64,000 nt of DNA from Singulisphaera sp. GP187 (GTDB lineage: Bacteria; Planctomycetota; Phycisphaerae; Phycisphaerales; SM1A02), in contig CAMBMO010000002.1 in assembly GCA_945868805.1 (NCBI GenBank), positions 1 through 64,000 on the forward strand. The letters run 5' to 3'. Positions 17,227-26,763 of the stretch are shown one piece after another (positions within the stretch are counted from its first letter, which is position 1; each line of letters begins with the position of its first letter). Below the pieces are notes generated by a model. That model was not told the DNA's origin and made no database searches. It saw only the letters and a list, made by a program, of their open reading frames with translations. The position numbers and the translations under genes were made by a program.

Positions 17227-17506
17227 GTTGATTGTTACGGTTTTTCAGTCCGAACAAAGCCGACGGCGCGACAGAAGTAGTTCAGGATTCCATAACTGTT
17301 TGACAGATTCTGTGACGGATTGCCGCGTGGTTCGGCTTCTGTCTTGGAAGCGTAAGTTTGGTCGGCAAGTTTCGGTAGCCGGACGGTCCGTCTACCTCTT
17401 GAATTCAGGTTCTTGAATTCAGACATTCAATGACTCAGGACATCATCGTTTGAGTCAACTCCAAAGTCGCATCATTCCATTCACTCACTTCGAAGGACAT
17501 ACATCA

Positions 17507-18499
17507 ATGACAGCAATCAAAGCTCAACCCCGCGCCTTTACCTTGGTCGAACTGCTCGTGGTCATCGGGATCATCGCGGTTCTGATCGGCATCCTTTTGC
17601 CGGCACTCTCGAAAGCACGAGACCAGGCTCGAACGGTGAAGGATTCGACTCAAGTCACTCAGATCCATAAGGCGATGCTCATCAACTCCAACGAGGATGC
17701 GCAATCCCGACTTCCGACTCCAGGTTGGATCAATCGAATGGGAACAAATATCGTCGCCGGTGGCGGAACAGGCACTCAACAGATCCCAGGCTTGGGCGCG
17801 GAGAGTGTTGGATTAAACAACTCGGCGAATCTCTATTCGGCCTGTATCGGCAAAGAAATGTTCAACGCGGACATTGTCATCGGGCCAACCGAGTACAGCG
17901 GTTCGAATTGCATCGAGAAGGGTAAGGCGGCCTCGCTCGGAATCGCCGGCGACCTTCCGTACGACTACAACACATACGATCCGTCAGCAGATAGCTACTG
18001 GGATCCAACCTTCAAGTGCAATCTGCACCAGCCAACGAGTTCGGTCTGTCACGTTTCCTACGGACATCAGCCGCTCTTCGGCGAACGGAAGACCATCAGC
18101 TGGAAGGCGACTGGAGACAGCACCAAGCCACTCATGGGAACTCGTGGCCCGAAGCACTTGAACAACGGACCAAGTTCCGCTGTGACCGTCCCGCTGAGCT
18201 ACAAGAACAGCCCGACCCTGCTCTTGCATGGCACAAAGAAGGAATGGGACGGCAACATCGTCTTCGCGGACAATCACGCGGAGTTCACGGCGACACTTTT
18301 CCCGATCCAAACTGGATTTGACTGCGGTGGAAGCGGGACGCTCGATAAGGACAACATCTTCTGCATGGATTTCCTCTGTGCGGGTGGTTCGGGTTCGACC
18401 GGAGCCGCGAAGCAGGGAGATGCCATGATCGCGATCACCATTGGAGCGCCAACCGCTGACAACGGTGCCGTGGTTTACGACACAGAGGTCGCTCCGTAA
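17507..18499 (+). CDS. Planctomycete-type pseudopilin-like protein (prepilin N-terminal signal), copy 1
   Basis: 330 residues from the ATG at 17507, preceded by GAAGGA at 17492-17497; the open frame starts earlier but has no site there. The N-terminus [17 protein letters not shown] is a type IV prepilin cleavage/methylation motif with Glu at position 5 of the mature form, followed by LPALSKAR, typical of planctomycete secretion-system substrates. The C-terminal part has [12 protein letters not shown], shared with the next gene. It would be cleaved by a prepilin peptidase, not encoded here, and either assembled into a pseudopilus or displayed at the surface. It is a tandem paralogue of 18580-19482. 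Confidence 0.88.
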   Translation: MTAIKAQPRAFTLVELLVVIGIIAVLIGILLPALSKARDQARTVKDSTQVTQIHKAMLINSNEDAQSRLPTPGWINRMGTNIVAGGGTGTQQIPGLGAESVGLNNSANLYSACIGKEMFNADIVIGPTEYSGSNCIEKGKAASLGIAGDLPYDYNTYDPSADSYWDPTFKCNLHQPTSSVCHVSYGHQPLFGERKTISWKATGDSTKPLMGTRGPKHLNNGPSSAVTVPLSYKNSPTLLLHGTKKEWDGNIVFADNHAEFTATLFPIQTGFDCGGSGTLDKDNIFCMDFLCAGGSGSTGAAKQGDAMIAITIGAPTADNGAVVYDTEVAP

Positions 18500-18579
18500 T
18501 TATTCCCCGAAAATTATTCCCAGAAAGAACAGATCACTTTATGAATTTTCTTACTACTACGAAACAGATTGGACACACT

Positions 18580-19482
18580 ATGAAGAATGCACGTCGAGCC
18601 TTTACGTTGGTCGAACTCCTGGTCGTCATGTCGATTATCGCCTTGTTGCTCGGCATCCTGTTGCCGGCACTTTCCAAGGCTCGCAAGAATGCCCAGCAGA
18701 TCAAGAGCGCGACACAGGTCAAGCAGATCCATGTTGGACTCCTCACGCAAGCCAACGAGGATTCGCAACAGAACTTCCCTCTGCCTGGAGAAATGAACCG
18801 ACTTCCATTCGGAACGCCGGCAGTCAACACCCACGGTCGCGGCGACTTCAACGAGACCAAGAATTCGCATCAGAATTTGTACTCCGCATGCGTGGCACGA
18901 AACTTGTTCCCGACATCGCTGCTGATCGATCCAGCTGAAATTTCGGCGCATTTCGCACCTTGCACGGCGTATGACTTCACCAAGTACAAGCCCGCCGCAG
19001 ACACCTTCTGGGACGGCGATGTTGCCGACGGCGGCGGAGGCGCATCGACGACCAAGTTCCGGATCACCGGATCAAACGGCGCGATCACCGAATCCGCTGT
19101 CTCGTTCGCGACAATGCCGCTTTCGAATACCGAACGCCGGAAGAAGGAGTGGCGAGCATCTTCCAACTCGAAGTTCGTGGTCCTCGGAAACCGCGGTGTC
19201 AAAGATGGCATCGACAACGGAATCGACTACACATCTTCGACCACGCTCGCAATCCACGGTGCAGCGAACGAATGGGATGGCAATCTCTGCTTCAACGACA
19301 ACCATGTCGCGTACACCCGATCGTTTGCGCCAGAAGGACTCGACAAGGTCACGTCGGGGACGACCGCCGTCATCGATAATGTCTTCAAGGACGATTCCGC
19401 GACCGACAAGGATTCGCTCATTCAGATCGTCACTGCCGCGACTGGTCCGCTTCCAGCGGCTCACATCGCTGGATGGGATTGA
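18580..19482 (+). CDS. Planctomycete-type pseudopilin-like protein, copy 2
   Basis: 300 residues from the ATG at 18580 ([14 protein letters not shown]); an in-frame ATG at 18541 would add a 13-residue leader and cannot be excluded. The prepilin motif [17 protein letters not shown] and the [19 protein letters not shown] helix are very close to copy 1, and the C-terminal EWDGNLCFNDNH matches its motif. The central regions have diverged. The two genes sit 80 bases apart and share the terminator at 19543-19572. The stop codon lies within an 11-base tandem repeat. Confidence 0.88.
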   Translation: MKNARRAFTLVELLVVMSIIALLLGILLPALSKARKNAQQIKSATQVKQIHVGLLTQANEDSQQNFPLPGEMNRLPFGTPAVNTHGRGDFNETKNSHQNLYSACVARNLFPTSLLIDPAEISAHFAPCTAYDFTKYKPAADTFWDGDVADGGGGASTTKFRITGSNGAITESAVSFATMPLSNTERRKKEWRASSNSKFVVLGNRGVKDGIDNGIDYTSSTTLAIHGAANEWDGNLCFNDNHVAYTRSFAPEGLDKVTSGTTAVIDNVFKDDSATDKDSLIQIVTAATGPLPAAHIAGWD

Positions 19483-19517
19483 TCTTGGATTGATCTTGGA
19501 TTGATCTTGGATTGATC
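19476..19517. repeat. 11-base tandem repeat across the stop codon of the second pseudopilin gene
   Basis: ggattgatctt repeats 3.8 times. The first copy contains the TGA stop at 19480-19482. Confidence 0.92.
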
Positions 19518-19542
19518 GAGCCTCTCGCTTCATGCATATTCA

Positions 19543-19572
19543 AACCCCGGCCGCATCGGCCGGGGTTTTTTT
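19543..19572 (+). terminator. Rho-independent terminator after the pseudopilin pair
   Basis: An 11-base perfect stem (aaccccggccg / cggccggggtt) with a 3-base loop (cat) is followed by a run of T. It closes the pseudopilin transcript and separates it from the NfeD-FloA genes. Confidence 0.95.
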
Positions 19573-19606
19573 GTTCGGACGCACTTTGCTCTAACATAGT
19601 GAAACA

Positions 19607-21307
19607 TTGCGATTCGTGAATTTGATTCCGCTCATGATTGGCTGCGTCTTCGCTGTCTGCGCAGCTTCACAGACTGAGGTCGCCCCCCGAGCGATCCCTG
19701 CGGAACGACAAGCCAGAAACATCGCCATCATTCCAATTCGCGGTCCAATCGATGACCTCAGCTTTCAGTCTGTCGTTCGACGGACAGAGCTCGCCGTGGC
19801 CAACGGAGCTCAAGCCATCGTTCTGGAATTCGACACTCCAGGCGGAGACATGCTTGCGACTCTGCAACTGTGCAACTACATCAAGACGCAGATGCCATCG
19901 AACACGGTCGCCTGGATTCACCCTCATGCATTTTCCGCCGGCGCGATCATGGCACTCGCAACTCGCGAAATTCTGGTCGGACCCGGATCCGCATTCGGCG
20001 ATGCCGCGCCGATTCAAGTCGTTCCTGGAATGGGTTTGATCCCGATGGCGCCGACGGAGCGTGCGAAGATGGAAGCTCCGTTGATCGCAGAGGTCGTCGA
20101 CAGCGCCCGAAAGCGCGGTTACGACGAGCACCTGGTCCAGTCCTTCGTGCGACTTGGAACCGAGCTCTGGCTCATTGAGAATCTCAGGACAGGCAGGACG
20201 GCCATTGTCGATGCGGAGGAGTATCGCACGGTCTTCGCAACCTCCCCGCCCCGAGATTCAGTCGCAGTGCTTCCCGAAGTTGCGCCAGAAGTGGACACCG
20301 ACGAATCGCCCCTGTTGCCGTTTTTCGCACAGTTCCAATCGAAGGCGATGCTCGAGATTCCTGAACCCGCGATCCGCCCCTCCCGTCCTCGATTCACCGA
20401 TTCGGACCGTGACCAATGGAAGTTGGTCAGCCAGATCGCGCGCGCCGATCAATTGCTCGTGGTCTACCCGAACGAGGCGATCGCCCTCGGCTTGGCGAAG
20501 GGTCGTGCCGCGGATGATCGCGATGTGAGCTCGTGGTTCGGCGCGACGACGACGACGCGCTATGAAGCATCATGGTCCGAGTCACTCGTACGTTTTCTGA
20601 CGACTTGGCCTGTCCGAATTGGTCTCATCGTGCTTCTTCTTGTCGGATTCGTGCTCGAAGCCGTGACACCAGGCTTCGGCGTCTTCGGCGCCGTCGCAAC
20701 CGTCGCGCTCCTCCTGCTCGTCGGCGCTCCAGCACTCGTTGGACTTGCAGAGTGGTGGGAGTTGATCGCGATTGTTCTTGGACTTGGGTTGGTTGCGCTG
20801 GACATCGCGATCATCCCGATGGGTGGATGGGTTGCCATCGCTGGAGGTGCGATCGTGCTGGTCGGATTAGTCTCGAGCTTCGTGACGCGCGACCTTTCGT
20901 CGGCGATCGGTCAGCATCAACTCTTCATGGGAATCGGCGCGACGCTCTCAGGGATCTTTGGTTCCGCCGCGATTCTTTGGTTTTCTTCGAAGTGGCTCCC
21001 GCAGTCCGCCCTGCTTCGTCGTGCGATGCTTCTCTCTGTGGTGTCGTCGCAAAGTCGAGACGCCATCATCGTTCCATCGCACTGGCCCATCGCCGGCGAA
21101 GTGGCGACTGCGATCACAACCCTGCGACCGGCGGGTCGGATCCGCGTCGGGAGCGAACCCTTCGATGCGCAGACCACCGGAGAATTCATCGACTCGGGCA
21201 CGAGCGTTCGAGTCGTCGGAAGACGCGGCAGCACGATCGAGGTCGAATCCATTTCTGACGATTTTCCCCCTGCACCCTTACCAGATCGAGGACACTCCTC
21301 GACATGA
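19607..21307 (+). CDS. NfeD-family membrane serine protease (ClpP-class), NfeD1 long form
   Basis: 566 residues. A signal peptide (about 1-20, MRFVNLIPLMIGCVFAVCAA) leads to a ClpP/SppA-like domain (about 36-225) with the serine in FSAGAIMALAT and the oxyanion segment EFDTPGGDMLAT; a catalytic Lys is expected near ERAKMEAPLI. Four to five membrane helices (about 330-455) and an OB-like NfeD C-domain (about 475-545) follow. The frame opens at a TTG (19607); GTG 19616 or ATG 19634 are alternatives with the same signal peptide. The domain plan matches YqeZ of Bacillus subtilis, whose neighbour is flotillin FloA, as here. It overlaps the next gene by 4 bases. Confidence 0.9.
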   Translation: MRFVNLIPLMIGCVFAVCAASQTEVAPRAIPAERQARNIAIIPIRGPIDDLSFQSVVRRTELAVANGAQAIVLEFDTPGGDMLATLQLCNYIKTQMPSNTVAWIHPHAFSAGAIMALATREILVGPGSAFGDAAPIQVVPGMGLIPMAPTERAKMEAPLIAEVVDSARKRGYDEHLVQSFVRLGTELWLIENLRTGRTAIVDAEEYRTVFATSPPRDSVAVLPEVAPEVDTDESPLLPFFAQFQSKAMLEIPEPAIRPSRPRFTDSDRDQWKLVSQIARADQLLVVYPNEAIALGLAKGRAADDRDVSSWFGATTTTRYEASWSESLVRFLTTWPVRIGLIVLLLVGFVLEAVTPGFGVFGAVATVALLLLVGAPALVGLAEWWELIAIVLGLGLVALDIAIIPMGGWVAIAGGAIVLVGLVSSFVTRDLSSAIGQHQLFMGIGATLSGIFGSAAILWFSSKWLPQSALLRRAMLLSVVSSQSRDAIIVPSHWPIAGEVATAITTLRPAGRIRVGSEPFDAQTTGEFIDSGTSVRVVGRRGSTIEVESISDDFPPAPLPDRGHSST

Positions 21308-21930
21308 ACGCGATCTTGTTGGCGCAAACCGTTCCAGGCGCGGGACGAGAAGAGATCTATCTCTTTCTTGCACTCGGCTTGCTTGGCCTTGCGCTCGTGT
21401 TGATGATCCTCGAGTTGTTCGTCCCCTCGGCTGGCGCGCTTGCCGTCATGACAGGTGTGAGCGCCGTCGCTTCGATCGCATCCATGTTCGTCTATGACGC
21501 GACTTGGGGAGGCGTCTATCTGGCGATACTTTGCGGTGGAAGTCCCTTCGCACTGCTCTTGATATTCAAGGTGTGGTCGAAGACTCCCATCGCCCATCGG
21601 ATGATCCTTCAAGAAGACGCGGACGGAAACAAGCGAACCGATCACGATGGGGACGATTCGCAATCGAATCCGTCGATCGCAAGTGCTGGATCAGCGGCAA
21701 AGGCGACTGCGCGGCAGTTGGCTCCATACATCGGGCGCGAGGGAGTCGCCATCACAACACTTCGTCCCGTCGGGTTCATCCGGATCGATCGCGCACGCCT
21801 CGATGCCGTCGCAGAAAACGGGTTTATCGCCGAGGGCACGAAGGTTGTCGTTGTCGATGCGTTGGAGGGGCAACTCAAAGTTCGCGAGCACCTTGAACTC
21901 TCATCCGATTCGCCGACGAAACTCCTGTAG
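21304..21930 (+). CDS. NfeD-family membrane protein, short form
   Basis: 208 residues without the protease domain. Three membrane helices (about 18-40, 45-62 and 68-88) carry the pattern IYLFLALGLLGLALVLMILE, followed by a cytoplasmic or periplasmic OB-like domain (about 135-205) with GREGVAITTLRPVGFIRIDR, parallel to the C-terminal domain of the preceding gene (TTLRPAGRIRVGS). The start overlaps the first nfeD stop (ATGA). Short NfeD proteins are thought to interact with flotillin or stomatin partners in membrane microdomains. The immediately following floA-type gene agrees with this. Confidence 0.88.
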   Translation: MNAILLAQTVPGAGREEIYLFLALGLLGLALVLMILELFVPSAGALAVMTGVSAVASIASMFVYDATWGGVYLAILCGGSPFALLLIFKVWSKTPIAHRMILQEDADGNKRTDHDGDDSQSNPSIASAGSAAKATARQLAPYIGREGVAITTLRPVGFIRIDRARLDAVAENGFIAEGTKVVVVDALEGQLKVREHLELSSDSPTKLL

Positions 21931-21939
21931 GATTGATGG

Positions 21940-22953
21940 ATGATCACTTCACCTCTCCTGTTGGCGGTCGAGCCGTGGGCTTGGATCGGACTCGCCGTCA
22001 TCGCCGTCGTCGGATTGATTTTTCTGCTCATCATTGGGCAGTATGTCCAGCTGTGGCTTCAAGCATGGCTCAGCGGAGCCCCCGTCAGTTTGCTCGACCT
22101 CGTCATGATGCGCTTGCGAAAGGTCAATCCTTCGCTCATCGTTCTTAATCGAATCAGCGCGAAGAAGACGGGTCTCGACATCAGCACGCAGAGCATGGAA
22201 GCGCATTTCCTTGCGGGGGGTCGAGTCACGAATGTCGTCCGCGCGATGATCGCCGCGGAAAAGGCCGGAATCGATCTGCCATGGGATCGTGCGGTCGCGA
22301 TCGATCTGGCAGGTCGTGACATTGTTGACGCGGTCAACACATCGGTCATGCCGAAAGTGATCGACTGCCCCAACCCCGCGTCCGGCAAACAGACGATTGA
22401 CGCAGTCGCGAAAGATGGAATCCAACTCCGAGCGAAGGCACGGGTGACGGTCCGAACAAACATCTCTCGCCTCGTCGGAGGTGCAACGGAAGAGACGATC
22501 ATCGCCCGTGTCGGCGAAGGAATCATTTCGACGATCGGATCCGCGCTTGATCACAAGAGCGTGCTTGAGAACCCAGATCGAATTTCGAAGACGGTGCTCG
22601 CGAAGGGTCTCGATTCGGGAACAGCATTCGAGATCCTCTCGATCGATATCGCCGATGTCGATGTCGGCGAAAACATTGGAGCCCAACTACAAGCGGCGCA
22701 GGCCGAAGCGGATACAAAGCGGTTTCAAGCGCAGGCGGAGCAGCGTCGCGCGCTCGCAGTCGCGCAAGAGGCGGAGCACCTCGCCGAAGCGCAAAAGAAT
22801 CGAGCAATCGTCATTCTCGCGGAGGCCGAGATTCCCCGTGCAATCGCGGAGTCGTTCCGAAATGGTCATCTTGGCGTCATGGACTTCTATCGAATGAAAA
22901 ACATCAACGCCGACACGGACATGCGATCCGCCATCGGGAAGAGTCCCGCCTGA
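21940..22953 (+). CDS. floA: Flotillin-like protein FloA (UPF0365 family)
   Basis: 337 residues. One N-terminal membrane segment (about 14-38) is followed by a PHB/SPFH-like domain with [19 protein letters not shown] and [18 protein letters not shown], then a long Ala/Glu/Gln-rich helical segment (about 245-300, with [20 protein letters not shown]), and the ending [17 protein letters not shown] that is typical of FloA. FloA scaffolds functional membrane microdomains. It lies 9 bases after the short nfeD gene, giving the order nfeD1-nfeD-floA known from Firmicutes and others. It converges with the YkgJ-type gene 55 bases away. Confidence 0.95.
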   Translation: MITSPLLLAVEPWAWIGLAVIAVVGLIFLLIIGQYVQLWLQAWLSGAPVSLLDLVMMRLRKVNPSLIVLNRISAKKTGLDISTQSMEAHFLAGGRVTNVVRAMIAAEKAGIDLPWDRAVAIDLAGRDIVDAVNTSVMPKVIDCPNPASGKQTIDAVAKDGIQLRAKARVTVRTNISRLVGGATEETIIARVGEGIISTIGSALDHKSVLENPDRISKTVLAKGLDSGTAFEILSIDIADVDVGENIGAQLQAAQAEADTKRFQAQAEQRRALAVAQEAEHLAEAQKNRAIVILAEAEIPRAIAESFRNGHLGVMDFYRMKNINADTDMRSAIGKSPA

Positions 22954-23008
22954 GATTGATACAAACTCTCGCAACCAGTGCGCTGAATCGCGCGCTTTCG
23001 ATCCTGCC

Positions 23009-24277
23009 TTAGAACTGCACAGACGCGACTCTTCGCAGACCATCATCTCGAGCGAGATATGCCAATCGCATGCGCTCGGACCACCCGCCGAGCCAGATGG
23101 CCCGACCAGAGGTTCGATCGATTCGACCGATCGCGGCCTGAAGATCGGAGAGCGAAGGCGAGGGTGCCGACGATCCAGCCGCATGAAGTTTCGAAAGCCA
23201 CCCGACTGTCGCGATCGAAAGGACAAATGCTGTGAGCCCGTCGATGGCGCTCCAACCGTAATACCCAGATCCCCAAATCCGCCCACCCTCGATCGACGCA
23301 CGCATCCAGCGCGAAAGAAGTTCGTCGCAGAGAGGAGAATCTGGCGACGCATGGATACCTGGAAGCGTCGAAACCGCATCGAATGTGACGGACGACGACC
23401 ATCCAAGGCCGATCGCAGGAACGAGTGTCGCCCCTCGACCTTTCCTCCACAATCGACTTCGTCGGAGTTGACTCAATGTCGACATGAAACGACCTGGTGC
23501 GCCCTGCGCAACGGGCTTCGGGTCCTCGGTGCGAGCGAAGACAGCTCCCTGAAGCATCGCGACTTGCCGCAGTGACGGTGGCGCGATTGGATGAAGGGGA
23601 AGTTCATCTCCAAGGGCATCAAAGAGAATCTTCACGAGTTCCTTGAATCGCTCACCGCGCACGTTGGTAAGTCGCGCGGTGGAGAGCGACTGCGCGATCC
23701 AAGCAAGTCCATCTACTCGATGCGACATCGGCGATTCTCGAAGGATCCAAGTGATGATTCGTCCCCTGAGGTAATCCAGCTCGCCTCTCTCGGCCAATCT
23801 CCCACGACCGATCGCGGCACGAGGCCTTGGCTGCACAGTTTCTGGGAGGCCACGCATCACAATCTTCAGGGCATCTGAAACTTGTTCATTGAGCGCCTTT
23901 CCTTTGTTCTCGATCACGCTCTGGCACGCAAAGCTGACTCCCATCTGGCTCGACGCTTCGGAGGGTGCAAGCATGTAGGGAAACATCTGGCACGCAATCG
24001 GTTTCGATTCAAATCCATACTCGGCGTGAACACGACAGCGACCGTCATCAAGCAGAAACACACACGATCCATCGGTGCGCTGCCTCAGATATTCGCGCCC
24101 CCGAAAGGCGACAATCGGGTTCACTCCCAGACGAGAATCCCACGCCTGATCTCGGATGCGACGGGCGTCCGCGGCGCGAAGTTGAACGGTGAAGTCCCGG
24201 CAGCAGTTCCCACATCCGTGGCACGAATAGCGCTGACGTGGAGTTGCGAGCGGCAAGACTGGCAGTGAAATCTTCAC
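23009..24277 (-). CDS. YkgJ-type cysteine-cluster protein (putative Zn/Fe chelating) with long C-terminal part
   Basis: 422 residues from a GTG at 24277, 4 bases after the rdgB stop; the frame extends upstream only as an overlap with rdgB. The N-terminal 110 residues hold the CxxxCC-type cluster: SCHGCGNCCRDFTV, then CVFLLDDGRCRVHAEYGF and ACQMFPYML. These cysteines probably bind a metal ion or iron-sulfur cluster. The remaining 300 residues have no motif I recognise. They look globular and partly helical, and they make the protein several times longer than minimal YkgJ. No function is established for the longer form. It is co-transcribed with rdgB and the carboxylase gene. Confidence 0.85.
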   Translation of the reverse strand: MKISLPVLPLATPRQRYSCHGCGNCCRDFTVQLRAADARRIRDQAWDSRLGVNPIVAFRGREYLRQRTDGSCVFLLDDGRCRVHAEYGFESKPIACQMFPYMLAPSEASSQMGVSFACQSVIENKGKALNEQVSDALKIVMRGLPETVQPRPRAAIGRGRLAERGELDYLRGRIITWILRESPMSHRVDGLAWIAQSLSTARLTNVRGERFKELVKILFDALGDELPLHPIAPPSLRQVAMLQGAVFARTEDPKPVAQGAPGRFMSTLSQLRRSRLWRKGRGATLVPAIGLGWSSSVTFDAVSTLPGIHASPDSPLCDELLSRWMRASIEGGRIWGSGYYGWSAIDGLTAFVLSIATVGWLSKLHAAGSSAPSPSLSDLQAAIGRIDRTSGRAIWLGGWSERMRLAYLARDDGLRRVASVQF

Positions 24278-24281
24278 GATG

Positions 24282-24932
24282 TCACGATAGAGAAGGGCGC
24301 TGGCCCAAGATGCTCGGCAAGAGTCGCGCCATCTCGCGAGTCGCCATACCTCGGTGACTGCGCCGATTCTTCTGCTCCGATGAGAGCTCCGCACTCGTGC
24401 GACCGCTCGCGTCGACGATGAAGAGCGGGTCGTATCCAAATCCATTTCTGCCCCGCGCAGAAGTTCCGATTGATCCCAGAAACTCACCACGTGTCTGCGC
24501 GAGGATCGCTCCATCTTCTGCAGCGAGACACATCGCGCACACAAATCGAGCCGTCCGCGAAACAGTTGGAATCCCATCAAGTTCTGCGAGCAATTTTGCG
24601 TTGTTTGCGTGATCTCGCTCCTGGCGCGTGACTCCCAGTCCAGACCACCGCGCACTGAAAACTCCAGGTGCGCCGCCGAGTGCGTCGACCGACAGGCCAG
24701 AGTCGTCCGCGATCACCATCCGATGAACTGCGCGCGCGTACTGAGTGGCTTTGATGCGCGCGTTCTCCTCGAATGTCGAACCATCTTCCTCGGGTTCAGG
24801 CAAATCGTTCGACTTCAGGTCCGCAAGCGACAAGACTCGAACACCGAGCTCCGCAAGGATCTGACGAATTTCTTCGACTTTGTGCGGATTCCCAGTCGCG
24901 ACGACTATCTCAGCAGTGGACAGGTGCTTCAT
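24282..24932 (-). CDS. rdgB: XTP/dITP diphosphohydrolase (RdgB/HAM1)
   Basis: 216 residues with the family opening VVATGNPHKVEEIRQIL, the acidic metal-binding MVIADDSGLSVDALGGAPGV followed by SARWSG, GRNGFGYDPLFI and the C-terminal KNRRSHRGMA. The enzyme hydrolyses deaminated purine triphosphates such as ITP, dITP and XTP and protects DNA and RNA. All conserved segments are present and length is normal (about 200). It lies 15 bases after the carboxylase gene and 4 bases before the YkgJ-type gene, so an operon is likely. Confidence 0.95.
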   Translation of the reverse strand: MKHLSTAEIVVATGNPHKVEEIRQILAELGVRVLSLADLKSNDLPEPEEDGSTFEENARIKATQYARAVHRMVIADDSGLSVDALGGAPGVFSARWSGLGVTRQERDHANNAKLLAELDGIPTVSRTARFVCAMCLAAEDGAILAQTRGEFLGSIGTSARGRNGFGYDPLFIVDASGRTSAELSSEQKNRRSHRGMATREMARLLPSILGQRPSLS

Positions 24933-24947
24933 CGATTTCCAATCGGT

Positions 24948-26585
24948 TCAAGTCTGAAGAACGCCAGTGTGAAAGACCCCAGTGATCGGCGCCTGTGCCG
25001 CTGCACGGAGCGCCATCGTCAGTTCCGCGCGGGTTCGATGTGGCTCGATGATTCGGTCAACCCATCCACGACTCGCTGCATAACGGATGTCCTGCTGTTC
25101 CATGTAGGAAGCTGCAATCGCTGCCAGGAGTTTCTCTCGCATAACCTCGTCGACCGACTCGCCCTTTCGCTCTCGTGCGGCCAAGTCGATCTGCAAGAGG
25201 GTCTTCGCGGATTGAGCCGCACCCATCACTGCGCAACGCGCGCCGGGCCACGCAAATGTCAGGAATGGATCGAAAGCCCGACCGCACATTGCGTAATTCC
25301 CCGCTCCGTACGAATTGCCAGCAATCAAGACGATCTTGGGGACGATGGAGTTGCTCATCGCATTCACCATCTTTGCTCCTGAACGGATGATTCCCGACTG
25401 CTCGCTGTCGCGACCAACCATGAAGCCGGTCGTATCGTGGATGAAGAGGAGTGGAATTCTCCGCTGATTGACATCCATGATGAATCGAGCGGACTTGTCG
25501 GCACTATCGTCGTAGATGACGGCGGGCATGCACTTCGTCGTCGACGGTCCAGCCTTCCCGCCTGGCACCTTCCGGTCAGTCATCATGCGCTGATTCGCGA
25601 CGATTCCAACTGGAAAACCGCCGATTCTTGCGTACGCGCAGATGATCGATGGGCCGTGCTCTTGCCGGTACTCGTCCATCGATCCGCGATCGATGACGCA
25701 TCGAAGCAAGTCTCGCATGTCGTACTGCGCACCAACCTCGCTCCGGTAGACGGCGTAGACCTCTTCAACGGCCCGTTCCGAATCGACCGGTGCGATCGGC
25801 GGATTACTGGCAAGTGGCGCCGCCGCATTCATGGTCATCAATCGCCTCAGTCGTTGGATACATGCCGGATCGTCCTTCTCGCGAAAGTCGACCGTCCCAG
25901 AAAGCTCTGCGTGCATCTGCGCACCGCCGAGCTCCTCGCTCGATACTTCCTGCCCGATCGCCGCCTTCACGAGCGCTGGTCCTGCGAGGTAGAGTCCGCT
26001 CCCGTCGGTCATAAGAAGCGTGTCACAAAGCACAGGCAGATACCCGCCACCTGCGACGCAGTTTCCCATGATGGCCGCATACTGCGGGATTCCTTGGGCA
26101 GAAATCACGGCATTGTTGCGAAAGATTCGCCCAAAGTCGTCGTAATCGGGAAAGACATCCTCTTGGAGCGGAAGGAAAACCCCCGCACTATCGACGAGAT
26201 AAATCAACGGCATCCGAGCGCGCTGCGCGATCTCTTGAGCTCGGATGATTTTCTTACAGGTCATCGGGAAGAATGCACCTGCTTTCACGGTTGCATCGTT
26301 GGCGATCACCATGCAAATCCGCCCCTCGATTTGACCGATCGTTGTAATCACTCCCGCGCTTGGAGCCCCGCCATATTCGAGATACATGTTCCACGCTGCA
26401 AGAAGTCCGCACTCGAGTTGGGCGGTCGACGTATCGAGGAGCAAACTGACGCGTTCACGAGCGGTGAGCCTGCCGTTTCGGTGTTGGCGTTCAGCCCCAC
26501 TGGCGCCACCACCCTGTTCGATCTTCGCGCTCAGGACAACGAATTCGTCGGTCGTGGCTCGCAATCCGGAGGTCGCGCTCTTCAT
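24948..26585 (-). CDS. Acyl-CoA carboxylase, carboxyltransferase beta subunit (methylcrotonyl/propionyl-CoA type)
   Basis: 545 residues from the ATG at 26585 (MKSATSGLRATTDEF); the frame is open to a TTG at 26666. Features of the biotin-dependent carboxyltransferase fold are NGRLTARERVSLLLD, IYLVDSAGVFLPLQEDVFPD, MGNCVAGGGYLPVLCD and, in the second half, LLFIHDTTGFMVGRDSEQSG and AGNSYGAGNYAMCGRAFDP. The FxPxQ-like and SAG motifs best fit methylcrotonyl-CoA or related short-chain acyl-CoA carboxylases. The biotin carboxylase partner is not in the window. Substrate could be methylcrotonyl-, propionyl- or geranyl-CoA. Divergent from rpsO. Confidence 0.92.
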   Translation of the reverse strand: MKSATSGLRATTDEFVVLSAKIEQGGGASGAERQHRNGRLTARERVSLLLDTSTAQLECGLLAAWNMYLEYGGAPSAGVITTIGQIEGRICMVIANDATVKAGAFFPMTCKKIIRAQEIAQRARMPLIYLVDSAGVFLPLQEDVFPDYDDFGRIFRNNAVISAQGIPQYAAIMGNCVAGGGYLPVLCDTLLMTDGSGLYLAGPALVKAAIGQEVSSEELGGAQMHAELSGTVDFREKDDPACIQRLRRLMTMNAAAPLASNPPIAPVDSERAVEEVYAVYRSEVGAQYDMRDLLRCVIDRGSMDEYRQEHGPSIICAYARIGGFPVGIVANQRMMTDRKVPGGKAGPSTTKCMPAVIYDDSADKSARFIMDVNQRRIPLLFIHDTTGFMVGRDSEQSGIIRSGAKMVNAMSNSIVPKIVLIAGNSYGAGNYAMCGRAFDPFLTFAWPGARCAVMGAAQSAKTLLQIDLAARERKGESVDEVMREKLLAAIAASYMEQQDIRYAASRGWVDRIIEPHRTRAELTMALRAAAQAPITGVFHTGVLQT

Positions 26586-26670
26586 CGACGCAGGATAGAT
26601 CGCAATCCCGGCACTCGTGACAAACTCTCCGTCGTTATCGGGCTGTTTTCGGGCATTGTCACCCAATGCG

Positions 26671-26699
26671 TTGACCTGCCTGAGCCTCTCTGCTACCCT
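26671..26699 (+). promoter_or_regulatory. Probable sigma-70 promoter of rpsO
   Basis: TTGACC (26671-26676) and TACCCT (26694-26699) are separated by 17 bases, about 65 bases ahead of the rpsO ATG. The hexamers match the sigma-70 consensus at 5 and 4 positions. The call rests on sequence match and position only. Confidence 0.45.
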
Positions 26700-26763
26700 C
26701 CGTGGCTCAAATTCTTAGGACAAAACCACGCCCTTCGTGACGATCGGCAATCGAAAGCACACC

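Larger units (their letters stand above)
16905..17506. other. 602-base divergent intergenic region with two tandem repeat arrays
   Basis: The region separates the RidA-type gene (minus) from the first pseudopilin (plus). It contains an 11-base array at 17005-17043 and a 12-base array at 17174-17226. No ORF in it resembles a protein and no tRNA or clear terminator is visible. It must carry the pseudopilin promoter, but I cannot place a convincing -35/-10 pair. A GAAGGA ribosome-binding site lies at about 17492-17497. Confidence 0.7.
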
